DNA of 64,000 bases from Ochotona curzoniae (GCF_017591425.1 NW_024467120.1:12242746-12306745); one strand, 5' to 3'; positions 10,880 to 22,650 are shown, counted from the first letter of the stretch. Numbers and translations: made by a program. Notes: generated from the sequence alone by a model not told the origin.

Positions 10880-11180
10880 GTTTTACTAACCTTTCTCCTA
10901 CAAACTTGGATGTCCAGATCCTGCTTGCCATTCATCAATGATTCCTTGAAGAAATCATTGTTAAACGAACCCCTGTATATTCCTTGAAGAAACCCGTGCT
11001 TAACTACCCTCTTCTGCTCGTTTTTTGCTGCCTACCTTCCTCCAATTCCTCAAAGGTACTGGACAGTTGCTATAGCAAATAATCATGATGTTTATCTCAA
11101 CTACAAACTGACCAATCTGATCTCAGGCCCAGTAGTCAGGTACATCTGAATTAAAAAATAATAATAATAATAATCATCAT

Positions 11181-11490
11181 CCTGGGCCTGGCGCGGTGGC
11201 GCAGTGGTTAAGGTCCTCGCCTTGCACGCCCGGGATCCCATATGGGCGCCGGTTCTAATCCCGGCGGCCCGCTTCCCATCCAGCTCCCTGCCTGTGGCCC
11301 GGGAAAGCAGTCGAGGAGGGCCCAAAGCTTTGGGACCCTGCACCCGTGTGGGAGACCCAGAAGAGGCTCCTGGCTTCGGATCAGCATAGCATCGGCCGTT
11401 GCACTCACTTGGGGGGTGAATCATCAGACGGAGGATCTTCCTCTCTCTCACTCTCCTCTCTGTATATCTGCTTTTCCAATAAAAAATAAT
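11181..11490 (+). mobile_element. CSINE, young full-length copy
   Basis: It starts GGGCCTGGCGCGGTGGCGCA and ends CTTTTCCAATAAAAAATAA. The flanks share ATCATCCTGG, a probable target-site duplication. It is inserted 3' of a (TAA)n run. Confidence 0.92.
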
Positions 11491-13611
11491 CATCCTGGCC
11501 GTATCATCCTGGCCGTGTTGTTGACTGTGAAATGTGGTTTGTGCTTCAACCCACTTTCCTTACCTAAATGTCTTTACTCCTCTGTATCTACCTCTGGGCA
11601 CCCTTATCAGCCTTGCTAAACCTGTAATGCTTGTAGTTGTGACAGGCAAACAGGTGTTGAATCTCAGACAGCACACTGGCAATTATAGCCTTGGCATTGA
11701 CCAGTAAGCTTTAGGATAAACCACTAGATATTACCCTCTGGTTTTCAAACATGATCTGAGACACCAGGGAGGCACTCACAGAACTCCCTTCCTCTTTACC
11801 AAGGATTCATCACTGCCCAGGGCCAAAGTCTTGTGTTGTTTTCCAGTCCCTGCTACCTTCAGATGCTCCTATTCCGAGCTGCCCATTGTGTAACTACAGC
11901 TTCCAAACCAGGACTTGCAGACGATCTCAAGATTATACTTGGTAAAGAAATGAAAGTAGACAATTTACTTACCAAGATATACACTGGACATTTCAAGAGG
12001 GGCTATTCATAGTGCTGTTTGATAATAAATCATCAGCTGAGTGAGGGTCACAAATTCCTGCCCTTCCTGATGGCATGACACTTCTCTAAGTGCGTTGGCA
12101 AAAGCATCCATGAAGGAGTGAAGTCTGTTTACCTTCCCTGTTGTGTGGCATTGGTGTAACCTGTGTTTTGCTTGACCATTAGAATACTATGGTCAGAAGT
12201 TCAGAAATGAGAGCCTCAAGAAGCCCTTCAACCACTACCCCCTGTCACCTTGGAATCTTGAGACCACCACATGCAGAATCCCCACCTAGTCTCCAAATGG
12301 GGAAGGCCACATGGAGCAAGTCCAGCCTTCCCCACCATCACAGTCACTCAGGCTCACCTGTGAATGAGACCATCATGGACCATTCGATCCTTGTCAACCT
12401 ATAACCACATGAGTGCTTCTAGCAAAACTAGGGAAATAATGCCCTTAATTCTGCATTGCTCAAATTGTTAACCTGCAGTATAAACAGAAGAAACAGTTGT
12501 CATTAGCAACTAAATTCCAGTGAGGCTCATTACATAGATACTAATGTGGATGTAAGCACTTAGCACAGTTCTAAGCAAAATGGAAAAAGTCTGAGATAAC
12601 CTCGTGGTTGGTTACTTTTCTAGGTTTTCTCATTGTTCCAAGCAAGAACTCCTCTTTGCTCCTGTTCAGTCTGGAACTCCTGGGGGAGTGGGGCAACAAA
12701 CCCTGGGCTGTTTATTCTAACCCTTGAGTGACTTTCTGATTTCTTGAGTCCTTGAACCAAGCTCAGAGTTCATGCTGTGAAAGATTCAAAGTTTTCTCAT
12801 ATCTAGGCTAAATACGTGCATGAGTGAGGAGCCAGGGTCTTGTTCCTTGCCTCATTTTGCAAGTAACTTAGACGAGCAGGTCCATCGTCCTTTCCAGTAG
12901 CATCTTCCAGATGCTAGTTATCTTTTGGGCAAGTAAATTAATCTTCTTTTTCATTTATGATAGAGAGAGGCAAATAAGTATCTATGCTGAGAAGTACACA
13001 CACACAAAATTTTAAGTAGTTTACAGATCTTAGGCACCTGAGTGATTGCTGACAGTTTACCTATTATTTTTCTACATAGTGTCCGTTATAGACAATGTTA
13101 TGGGTAGCTTACTTGCAATTGCAGTGTCTAAAAGTTCAGTGTATCACCTTTTACCTAATACTCCTGAGGACCATCCTACTGAGCACCTACTCACTAAGAT
13201 ACCAGGACTAGGTCAGATTCGTTTTTGCTCTGTGCTCTACAAGTCTGAACAATCAGCAAATAGACTTTATCCAAAAACATTGCATTTCATAGAAGAACCC
13301 ATTAAAACCAAAAATAAAAACATGTCAAAAATTATGAGAGAGAGAAAACAAATGTCCTATTAGGTGGTTGTTCCCCTTGTTCCCCTTCCTTGGTAACTGA
13401 TGTGATTGGGCCGCTGGAAGCAGCCCTCTCCCCTTATCTCCCCATTTTCTCAAGATACAGGAAGGAAAAGGAGATTGGAGGCAGTTGTCTTATCCATTTT
13501 CCCCCATTCCCCAACCCTCCTCATTGTAGTCGGTAGTCAGCAAGGGCATGCATCCTTCTTAAATATGTATGATCAAAAATAAGATAAATTTATTACATTA
13601 AGAAGTGTTTT
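11491..13611. other. Intergenic sequence, nothing recognised
   Basis: Two kilobases of moderate A+T sequence without a gene, tRNA or SINE that I can identify. Confidence 0.5.
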
Positions 13612-13926
13612 GGGGCCCGGCAGTGTGGCCTAGCGGCTAAAGTCCTCACCTTGAACGTGCCGGGATCCCATATGGGCTCCGCTTCTAACCCCGGCAGTCC
13701 CGCTTCCCATCCAGCTCCCTGCTTGTGGCCTGGGAAAGCAGTCGAGGACGGCTCAGTGCTTTGGGACCCTGCACCCCATGTGGATCCCGGCTTCGGATCA
13801 GCGCAGTACCGGTCATTACGGTCCCTTGGGGAGTGAATCATCGGACAGAAGATCTTCCTCTCTGTCTCTCCTCCTCTCTGTATATCTGCCTTTTTAATAA
13901 AGATAAATAAATCTTTAAAAAAAAAA
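13612..13926 (+). mobile_element. CSINE with a short internal deletion
   Basis: It starts GGGGCCCGGCAGTGTGGCC and ends AATAAATCTTTAAAAAAAAA. The segment around GAGACCCGGAAGAGGCTC is shortened to TGTGGATCCCGGCTTC. The flanks share AGTGTTTTG/AGTGTTCTG. Confidence 0.9.
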
Positions 13927-14384
13927 GTGTTCTGTACTTAACCAAACTGTCAGAATGGGTGTGCTCCAAAGCCACTTAGAGAGAGAAGCAACCACCAGAA
14001 GACCCCCAGAAGTTGTTCTCCGTCAAAATGTCACAAGCCCCCCCACAAAAGGGAGGGGGAAACCTATGGAGACCCAGACCAGGAAGAAGACAAAGATGAC
14101 TGTCCATGATGAAGAAATAAAAGCTCCATATAGACACATGCATGGCATTCTTAGAGAACCTGTGTAGTTCCTAAACAGCAATCAGTTTAAAGAAAGATAA
14201 TAAGAACTCTATAGAAGTCACCACTAAGAAAAATATCAGAATGGATAGTTTCTTTAAAGGATTTGACCACATTGAGAGTTGTTTATGTTTCTGAAAAGTC
14301 ATGTTGAGAATGAATTGATTGTAGAAAATTAAAAAAAAAATAATAAAGTACGTGAGGTAAGTAGTAGTGGTAGGTACAGTGGAT

Positions 14385-14785
14385 TTTTCCTGCTCTTAGA
14401 ATGCCGCATCTTGACGGCTACCTAAGACACTGGAGGCGAGGGGCTGGGTCTGCTCTAGGCATATCTCCCAGGCTTCAGCCCGGAACAGGAGGGGCCACGG
14501 GAGCCAGTTACGTCACCGGCCTGGTGGGATTCCACCTGTACCTATATTCCTTACCAAAATAGGGCATAGATAGCCCCTTTGCCAGCCCAAGTGTCCAGAG
14601 GAGTATAAAAGTCCTCAATACATATCTCAGCCGTCCTTTTCGCCTCCATCTCCCTTCTGCTCTGTGTGAAGGGGGTCCAGGAGCAGCTTTTCCAATAAAG
14701 CTTCCAGAATTACAGCTATGGACAACTTGCTGATATTATTCCACCAGCAGCCGGACGGTCAGTGGTCATCATCTAACACATCCCA
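14385..14785 (+). mobile_element. Putative solo LTR of an endogenous retrovirus
   Basis: It has a TATA-like gagTATAAAAg at about 14601, then about 90 nt later CCAATAAAGCTTCC, then a U5-like stretch ending near ATCTAACACA. This promoter-to-poly(A) spacing is typical of LTRs. No flanking viral genes and no clear terminal duplication were seen. Boundaries are estimated. Confidence 0.4.
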
Positions 14786-14849
14786 TTTTTGCAAATCTAA
14801 AATCAAGTTCCACCTCTATCTCCAATCCTTTCCTGATGAAACATATAGC

Positions 14850-15065
14850 CTAAGAGAGAGCTGATGATGGCTCAAGCCTTTAGGTCCTTGTCAGCATGTG
14901 GGGGCCTGGATGGAATTCCTGGCTCCTAGTGGTGGCCTGGCCCCACCCTGGCTATTGTGGGAGAAATTGGTGTACAAGTGGAAGATGTACTCTCTCTCTC
15001 CTTGTTTCACTTTCTTTTTCTGTCGCTCTACCTTAAACGTAAATAAACCTGTTAAAAAAAAAAAG
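14850..15065 (+). mobile_element. Old CSINE-related fragment
   Basis: GATGGCTCAAGCCTTTAGG, TGGAATTCCTGGCTCC, ACAAGTGGAAGATGTACTCT and AATAAACCTGTTAAAAAAAA follow the CSINE right half. Directly downstream of the putative LTR. Confidence 0.5.
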
Positions 15066-16235
15066 TGAAAAAGCTACGTCTTGGGTATGTTTTAAACAAG
15101 TCTCTCAAGGGCTAATGTCCTCAGTGTGGCAATGTTGACGTGGTAAATCTACAGCACAGAGCAAAGAAAGCAACAGCTTTTCAAGGCAATCCGATCAGTC
15201 TGGTCCCTGGTATATGAGCCTGTGTGACTGAAGGTGCTGGGCAAAATCCGTGTGTTGGAATTTAATTGTTGCTGTAGTGGCAGTAAGAGGTCTTCAGCAC
15301 ATAATTAAGTGATGTTGTTCAAAAATGTGCCAAAGAGCCCTTCACACCTTTGTCCCTCTGCCCTTCTGACATGTGCGGACTGAGACTGCAAATGTCTGAA
15401 TCTTGAACTTCGCAGCTTCCAGAGCCATAGAAAGATTTCAAAGTAGTCTGAGCTACTTCGTGGTAGAAGTGTGAAGAGAAAACCAGGATTGCTGCCTGTG
15501 ATAAAAGCTCCCTTGCAGACTAGCTCAGGAAAGAACACGCCAATGCATCTGAGATCCGACTGAAATGATGCACACATGCATGAATTAGCAGAAAGTGCAA
15601 CATCTGGGGATGGAGAAACATTGTTTAACCGTGACTTGGGATCCAAAAGCAACAAAACCGTATCTGAGTGAGTGTCCGAGTTTCCTGACCAGCTCAGGCT
15701 CTTGGCTGCAGCTTCCTGGCAATGCAGACGGTGGGAGACAGTGGTGACAAGGAAGTGGCTGGGTTCCTAAGTTGGCCCGGTAAGTGGAGAGGGCTGGGAA
15801 GCCGGTCCGGCCAGGCATCCGGTCACCGGCATCCATTCCAGTCAGCAGTGGGTTTTAAAACCTGGTGTTTCTCAACCTCTGTTTCTAACTTCAAAAAGAC
15901 AAGAATTTCAGGACATAGCCGCTTTCTGGTTGTGTTTGTGGATTAGATATTTAACGGCGTGGCTCCTCTGGGTTAATGGGGACGGGAGGGTGACCGCCCA
16001 GCCAGATGGGGCAAACAGGGCTTCCCTAACAAAGGTGTCTGCCAGCTGACTGAACCCACCTTCTCCTGGCAGGGAATCCACTAGGACAAGGAACATGCCT
16101 CAGGTTCCGACACCGAATACACCTGGGCGCTTGCTTTGTGTACTATCCTAAATTGGAGAGTGGAATGCGAAAGGATTACGGTGCGTTTTGCGAGGTATGG
16201 TGACACTTCGAAAATGGAATTGAAAAAGCAAGCCA
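15066..16235. other. Intergenic sequence before tRNA-Arg
   Basis: Nothing recognised. The minus ORF at 15305-15655 has no domain features. Confidence 0.5.
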
Positions 16236-16308
16236 CAACCACGAAGGGATTCGAACCCTCAATCTTCTGATCCGAAGTCAGACGCCTTATCCATTAGGCC
16301 ACGTGGTC
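16236..16308 (-). tRNA. tRNA-Arg (TCG anticodon)
   Basis: On the minus strand the gene starts GACCACGTGGCCTAATGG and ends CGTGGTTG. Acceptor pairing is complete apart from a terminal G-T wobble. Anticodon TCG lies at 16273-16275 in loop CTTCGGA, with stem TCTGA/TCAGA. The T-loop is TTCGAAT with stem GAGGG/CCCTT (last pair wobble). A TTTTT terminator occurs just downstream on the minus strand (gcttgctttttcaa). It decodes CGA/CGG Arg codons. Confidence 0.94.
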
Positions 16309-17129
16309 CTGCTGCTGGAGGGTGGCGAAAATGTATAACAGGTGTTGAGAGTCAGGGCATTTTGGACCATTTGTACATCATGCTACATTATACCAATAAA
16401 ATTGTTCTCGCCATTATCATTATTGTATGCTTCATACTCACAAAAGCTAAGCCGCTTTCTCTAGCATCACACAGTGACAGGGTAACGTGGAATGTGAATT
16501 GCTATTTTTATTCTGCAAACCCCTGCCCTTGCCATCAGAATTGGCTCCGGATTTTACCCTGGCGGTGCCAGAGCGGCTCCCAAGCCGGTACCGGCAAACG
16601 ATGGATCGTCTCTCCGCAGTCACCTGCTAGTGTTGTTTGCGGTTAGAACGGCGACATTCGGACAGTAAATGGAAATCACCACGGGGTGAACAAGACAGAC
16701 ATCTCCCCGCCTTCCCCCAAGCCCCCAACCTTGGGCGACCCTCTCAGCTCTGCGTCCAGTTCTGCCACGATGACTCCCATTCTCATGAATGAAACCCAGG
16801 CGTATGCTAAGGCCCGCGCCTGCCTGGAGATCGAAGGGGAGCCGAGCCTGCTGCGCGCTCAACAGTGAATCGTTTGTTCCAAGTCCAAGAAGGCAATGCA
16901 TCCCGAGAAGATACTGCATCCCGAGAGCTGCTCACAGGTACAGACAGGCCCCTGGGGTGATTGAGGAGTAAGAGTTTGGATTTCCGAAGAGCGAAGTTGG
17001 TGTTCCACACACTCGGCGGTGGTTGCGTGTTTTCTTTCCAGTTCTTGGTTTTTCCCCCCTCTGCTCTCTAGCTCCTGGCTTCCCAGGGTGATGTGCCAGC
17101 GGGAGAAGCTTTCGGGTAGTGCAAACAGC
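16309..17129. other. Intergenic sequence upstream of the minus-strand tRNA-Arg
   Basis: Somewhat CpG-rich between 16550 and 16930. A direct repeat GCATCCCGAGA occurs at about 16897 and 16917. No gene recognised. Confidence 0.45.
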
Positions 17130-17393
17130 TGCAGATGAGGTGATGTGGCAAGTAAAGCTGCTGTCTGCACCAGGCATTCCATACAGGCTCGGGTTCATGT
17201 CCACGGTGCTCTACTTTCAGCCAGCTCCTTGCTGATGGCCTGTGAAAAGCGACAGAAAATGGTCCCTGACCACCCAGGTGGGAGACCTGGAAAAAGATCC
17301 TGCAGCCAATTGAGGAGTGAACTAACAAATGGGAGATCTCTCCCTTTCTTTGTGTAACTCCACCTTTCAAATAAAACCAATCTTTAAGAAAAT
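17130..17393 (+). mobile_element. CSINE (older copy)
   Basis: GGCAAGTAAAGCTGCTGTCT to CAAATAAAACCAATCTTTAA. It includes CCAGGTGGGAGACCTGGAAA. It carries a variant block at 17301-17339 shared in inverted orientation with the next SINE. Confidence 0.7.
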
Positions 17394-17484
17394 AACATTA
17401 CAGACCAAATGCACAAGACATTCTAATACAAACAAAATTCTTCACAAGTACACGCAGAATATTCTCCAAGAAAGATCATTTGTT

Positions 17485-17655
17485 AAGATCTCCCATTTGT
17501 TAGTTCACTCAATTGGCTGCAATAGTCGGATCTGGGCCAATCTGAATCCAATAACAAGGAGCTTCACTGGGTCTCCCACATGAGTGCAGGTGCCAGTCCC
17601 TTGAGCCACCTTCCACTGCTTTCCCAGGAACAACAGCAGAGAGCTGGCTTAACCT
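17485..17655 (-). mobile_element. CSINE fragment, inverted relative to its neighbour
   Basis: GATCTCCCATTTGTTAGTTC to CCACTGCTTTCCCAGGAACA on the plus strand. Both ends are truncated. See the shared inverted block with 17301-17339. Confidence 0.65.
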
Positions 17656-18006
17656 GGAACACAATAATGTCAACTTCTACAATATTACTTAAATCTGCCA
17701 TTTCTATAGTGATATTCCATCTGAATAATCCATCTGTTTTCAAGGTGGACTGTCTCTGAGAGTCGAGCAGCATCTGACTTCTCAAATGTATGCAAATATT
17801 TAAACCGGGGTGTCTTATGTCGACAGCTGTCAGATTAAGGAAGGAGAGATGAGCTAAATACGGCCTCTGGGAGGGGTGTTTTATTTTAGGTCACTAGAGG
17901 CTTGCCCTACAGGTGGTACGTGTGGAAGCATAAGCTGAGTGGGTTTCCTGCACTTGTCTCAACTTCCCGGTCACCACAGGATCCTTCTTAAAATGTATAG
18001 TAAATC

Positions 18007-18243
18007 GGGCCTGGTGCGGCGCCTGGTGCGGCCCTGGTGCGGCCTGGTCCTCGCCTTGCACACCCAGGATCCCATATGGGCGCCGGTTCTAATCCCGGTA
18101 GCCCCGATTCCCTTCCAGCTCCCTGCCTGTGGCCTGGGAAAGCAGTTGGGAACCTGCACCCGCGTGGGAGACCCGGAAGAGGCTCCTGGCTTCGGATCGG
18201 CATAGTATCACTTTCCAATGAAAAAATAATAAAAAATAAATCT
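18007..18243 (+). mobile_element. CSINE with triplicated head and 3' deletion
   Basis: The head repeats CCTGGTGCGG three times (18010-18042). The body is near consensus to CGGATCGGCATAGTATC, then jumps to TTTCCAATGAAAAAATAAT, skipping the CTGTATATCTG block. Confidence 0.88.
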
Positions 18244-18245
18244 AG

Positions 18246-18515
18246 AATATGGGTGCTGCCGGTTCTAATGCCAGTGGCCCTTCTTCCCATCCGGTTCCCT
18301 GCTTGTGGTCTAGCAAAAACGATCAAGGACAGCCCCAAAGCCTTGGGATCCTGCACCTGCATGGGAGACCCAGAAGAATCTCCTGGCTTCTGGCTTTGGA
18401 TTGCATCAACTCGAGCAGCCGCTTGGCGAATGAACCATCGAACAGAAGATCTTACTCTCTGTCTCTCCTCCTCTCTGTATATGACTTTCCAATAAAAATA
18501 AATAAGTATTTTTAA
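18246..18515 (+). mobile_element. CSINE, 5'-truncated, directly after another CSINE
   Basis: It begins ATATGGGTGCTGCCGG and ends CCAATAAAAATAAATAAGT. Older than its left neighbour by divergence. Probably the target into whose 5' end the younger copy inserted. Confidence 0.85.
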
Positions 18516-18654
18516 AGGCAATATAATCCCTTAATCCCTTAAAAAATAACTCTAGTGTAATAAGACTTGTAAAAATCTCTTCAAAAGAATAGATCAATCT
18601 AGTGTCTGCAGCTCGTCTGTTCCTTGTACAGATAGACATGCAAGTCCCGGAGGG

Positions 18655-18735
18655 AGTGTAATACACCCAAGGTTCCACAGCTAATTAGTGACAGAGCCTG
18701 TTAGAGGGCTCATTCAGATCTTGTCACTCAGCATT
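18655..18735 (+). mobile_element. MIR-like fragment
   Basis: CACCCAAGGTTCCACAGCTA then ATTAGTGACAGAGCC matches the MIR core (CCAAGGTCACACAGCTAGTAAGTGGCAGAGC). Short and diverged. Confidence 0.45.
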
Positions 18736-18769
18736 TGCTGTTATTCTCTATTTCCCTGTTTGTTACCAG

Positions 18770-19262
18770 TGTAGAATTGAAAGCAAAATGGAGTAAACAT
18801 GGCTCATTGCTAACTGCAATACTTCTCACTTCTGTAACTCCTGTTTTGCTTGCTTGGCTATGAAACAGTATGAGACTTAGTAGGCTCGCAGGCTGAGCCT
18901 CCTACGTAACCTTCAACACGAAATGGTTCCCAGTTCCAGGGATTCAGGTCCAAGCCCGGTTATTTCATGGATGTTGCCAAGGCCTGAGTCTGGTTATCTG
19001 GACAGCCGAACTGGAGGGGAGTCGGGCACAGGATGCCCAGCTGAGATAGGCAGGGAACCGCACAATGCCTCCCTCCTCTCCTGCTACACTATGCGAGCCA
19101 TGTGAACTGCCCCTATAAAAACTCTGTAAATGTGCTGTTCGGGTAAGGGGTGTCAGTCCTGGTCAGTTGGTCACCCTGCCTCTCATTGTAATTACAACTT
19201 GCTGTGACTATCACTGGTGTGAGTAATACTCTGTTTTAGCGGTCGAGTGGCTGCTAAACACC
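18770..19262 (+). mobile_element. Putative solo LTR of an endogenous retrovirus
   Basis: It begins TGTAGAATTGAAAGCAAAATGG and includes CCCCTATAAAAACTC at about 19108, followed by a U5-like GGTCAGTTGGTCACCCTGCC. It ends near CTGCTAAACACCA. The layout (TATA box late, TG...CA-like ends) suggests an LTR without internal region. Family not recognised. Confidence 0.4.
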
Positions 19263-19334
19263 AGGAAAGTCCTCAAATCCATATACTGACTAAATTTCAA
19301 AATGATAAAAGTAATGGTCATTAAAAGAACCTAG

Positions 19335-19634
19335 TTGGACCCTCCGCAAAAGCGCAGTGGTTAAGGTCCTTGCCTTGAGCACACCAGGATCCCATATGGA
19401 CGCCAGTTCTAATCCCTGCAGCCCTGCTTTCCATCCAGCTCCCTGCCTGTGTCCTGGGAAAGTAGTCGAGGATGGCCCAAAGCCTTGGGATCCTGCGCCT
19501 GCGTGGGAGACCCTGAAGAGGCTCCTGGCTTGGGCTCCAGCCATTGCAGCCACTTGGGGAGTGAATCATCACACGGAAGATCTTCATCTCTGTCTCTTCT
19601 CTCTGTATATCTGCCTTTCCACTTAAAATAAATC
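19335..19634 (+). mobile_element. CSINE
   Basis: It begins TTGGACCCTCCGCAAAAGCG and ends CCACTTAAAATAAATCAAGC. Near-consensus body with GGAGACCCTGAAGAGGCTCC. The flanks share TTAAAAGAAC/TTAAAAAGAAC. Confidence 0.88.
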
Positions 19635-20689
19635 AAGCTTATATTAAAAAGAACATAATTATACAACAGTAATTGTTTATAATTTTACCTAATTATTTAA
19701 TGTCACAAAAGCCATTTCTCTATTTACTTCCTACTAGTAAGCAATAGTTCAAGGCTTCCAAATTCTCTCACTTGTATTGGCTGTCACCTACAGGCTGTTA
19801 GTCTCCTAAGCGTGAATCTCTGCATCCACACCAGTGATCAGATAATGTCCAAAGCCAGGGATTCACCCGGCAGTGCAACCAGCCCACTTTCTCCATTCTG
19901 GACTCACACACTTAAATTCTCCCCCAGAACACGGCACTTCGATTCCTCAGCTGCTGTCTAGGATCATCCAACTGCCTCTCCAAGTCTTCCAACACCATCA
20001 CCACCTGCTCCTCCCTCTAGGACGGTGCTCCCACACCCATGCTTGTAGCTCCTCCAGCAGGATGCTGAGGGGACCAACAGTTCCAGAATCTGCTCCTTAG
20101 TACTTTATTCCTGGGCTCAGCCAGTGATGGCAACGTTCTGGCAGTTGACTCAGTGCCTCCCTGGGCCCAGGGGTCTCCTGGTGCTGACGAGAAAGTACTG
20201 CCAAGAAAGTTCCCTAGTGTAAGACATCTTTCTCTGTGGACAAGACTCCTGAGCCCAAATATGATCTTCTCCAATCTTTACTTTGACAATGACCCCTGGT
20301 TACTCTGAAGTTTGGCCAGACAAGGCTGGGGGCCGGGGGTTTGAGGCCGCCTCCAGCCCGGGCTTAGCTCAGGTCAGGCTCTCTCCAGTTGGGATCTAGG
20401 GTGATTTTTACTTGAGCTCTCTTTTCCCGTCTTTGACCGGAAAAATTTCTGATATAAGAAAACAGTGTTAACGGACCACAAATACAGACAGTTTCAAAAA
20501 TACATGTTCGCGTGGCAACATGGAACAGTCCATTTCATTGAAAGTGAAGCTGTCCTCGGATAAGACCAGAAGGGGCTGGGACACAACTACTCACAGAGGT
20601 GATAGGATCACACACAAGATAACGTAGGGTACCAGGGTCACTTTGTCCCTAAATAAAGTCTGGGTGTACGATCTCAGGCAAGAAACGCA
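19635..20689. other. Intergenic sequence, nothing recognised
   Basis: No repeats or genes identified. Confidence 0.45.
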
Positions 20690-21000
20690 AAGACCCGACC
20701 GGAGCTCCCAGCCACGTGGACTCGGGCGGAGAGGCAGGAGGTGTCCTCCCGCACCCCGAGCGGCTGCCCAGGAGGCCTGAGAGTCGCCGCGCGCCCAACT
20801 TCTCTCAGCTGCAGTTTCCACCTTTAGGGACCACAAACTTTTCGGAACACAGACGAGCGTGCAGGCGTGCAACCGCTGGGTGCACACAACCCATCCCGGG
20901 GCGGTGCCTGCAAGCCCGGCCCCGGAGCTGCGCTCACTTCCGGTCCGCTCTAGGATGCCAGGTGGTACAGCCATCTCACTGGTCGTGGTAAGCAATACTG
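20690..21000. promoter_or_regulatory. GC-rich, CpG-containing tract (possible CpG island)
   Basis: CpG-bearing motifs (GAGTCGCCGCGCGCCC, CCACGTGGACTCGGGCGG, CACTTCCGGTCCGC with an ETS-like CTTCCGG core) are dense here, unlike the surrounding A+T-rich DNA. No tRNA lies within 2.5 kb and no recognised exon follows. It could be an orphan promoter or a first exon of an unidentified transcript. Confidence 0.3.
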
Positions 21001-22289
21001 GTCCTTTCTGGGGCAAACGTTCTAGAAGGGACAAAGAACTGTTAGTCGCCTTGTTATCCGGTGTGAGCAGTGCTGCTGTAGAGGATGCTCTGCCAAATTC
21101 ACCGCCCACTTGGCGGGACTCACCGACGCAAAGAAACTTCCCTCTCCTGCCCCTCCTTTTCATCTTCATTTCAGGCCATTTTCTTCTTCTGCAATTGCTG
21201 TAAATCACTCTTGAAGAAGTACTGACTGTAAGCTCTAGCTCTAACCTTTTCATAACCAGAAGAGGAAAACCATCATTCATGGAGAATGAAATTCCCTCGA
21301 AGGAGTCCAGGCAGCCGCTGTGCCTCTGCGAGCCGGGACTAAAGAATTGAAGGGAAACTGATAAAATGATCTTCAAAATCCGCTCTTGTGGGACTTCCAA
21401 AAAATCCCCACCTGCTGGGGCTCTTCAGACCGCGCACTGACAGAGGGGTTCATTCAGGCTTGCCCATGTGCTAGGCAGGGGTGCGCCCTTCCACGCCGCG
21501 GAGACGGGCTGGGCCGAGACGTGGAAGCTCAGCATTGCTGCAACAGGCAGCCTCGGGTTCCTCTTTACCCGCGGGCCACGCAGCCTTCCCAAGGACTATG
21601 CAACAAACGCCCAAGATGTATCAGCGCAAGGCTCGATGGCCCCCGCCCCCATCCCCACCCTCTCTCCTTTGGTTTCTGTATCGATGATTCATATGTTGAC
21701 ATTTCTGATTCCAGAGACCTTGAACGGTCAGAATATTTGTTCCAGAAATCTCCAAGTAAAATCGTTGTCCGAGGAGTTGGTGAATAGTCTCCCAACCCCA
21801 ATTAAAGTGTTTATGAAAGTTTTCTCTATGTGCCCAAATTCTCAGTTGCTCCAAGCCCTGAGATGGACCCAGCCTCCTCCCGGATGTTCCTGGCCGCTAT
21901 TTGTATGGGACACTTCTCTTGTATTTTCCCATCGCCAGCTGCTGATCTTCTGCAGTCAGAGGTTCTACCTCTTTCATAGTCTACACATACAGTCATGGTC
22001 ATGGAGAGAGCTGTTTCTTTAAAAAGACTATATGCATTCTAGACCTAGACTGAAGGAGGAAGATTTAAAGTTTGGGGATTCGCATTTTTCATTATTAAAA
22101 TGACATGCAACTACATTTACATTTTTAAAAAGTCAAATATCACAAAGAGGAACACAGAGTAATGTAAAAAGTACTTTTATCCTCAATTCAATTTTTCAGA
22201 ATCGTTCATGCTAAGAGTATGGTGTATATTCCTCCAACCTATCTTAAAATGAACATAGGAAATCATAACTTGCAAGTTACTCTTGTGCT
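21001..22289. other. Intergenic sequence after the GC-rich tract
   Basis: CpG persists to about 21640, then A+T content rises. No gene recognised. ORFs here overlap in several frames and have no domain features. Confidence 0.45.
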
Positions 22290-22650
22290 TTGGATATAGT
22301 TTGTGTGTCCTTAAAGGCTTCTCAATTTGAAATTTAATCCCTATGATAAGATATTAAAAAGGGTGAAAATTTAATCTGAATGACGGGCTTCAAGACTGGG
22401 CTTGAGCAAAATGATTCTAGGTTGAAAATAAGGTCACTAGGGGTTGGGCCCGATGGCATTGTGAGAAATACAGGAGAGACAAATGCACACACTCAGACGC
22501 AGGCACTCCCTGTGTTTTGCCAGGTGGACTTTGTGTCCCCTCTGGATTCTGATGTGAAGGTCATTGTCACATGCATCTCTAGAACTGTGAGCTAATACAA
22601 GCCTCCTTTACTCATCTTGTGGGTTTATGTCACTAACAACAGAAAACACG
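22290..22650 (+). mobile_element. MaLR/ERVL-type LTR fragment
   Basis: TTTGAAATTTAATCCCTATG early, GGGTTGGGCCCGATGGCATT in the middle, and TCTAGAACTGTGAGCTAATA near the end follow the order of MST/MLT LTRs (TTGAAATCCTAAC..., GGTGATGG, CCAGAACTGTGAGAAATAA). Diverged. Confidence 0.45.

Noticed and set aside
17988..18521. 177-codon minus-strand frame and similar frames in other SINEs (for example 34927-35469, 38036-38542)
   Set aside because: These read through CSINE sequence. The same peptides recur at every copy and reflect the repeat, not genes.
14385..19262. Endogenous retroviral coding genes between the two LTR-like units
   Set aside because: No gag, pol or env-like frames were seen. The units do not match each other, and the interval holds tRNA-Arg and SINEs.
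20591..21400. 269-codon minus-strand open frame, the longest in the window
   Set aside because: No recognisable domain. It runs through a GC-rich, CpG-dense tract where stop codons are rare, and other frames are also open there.
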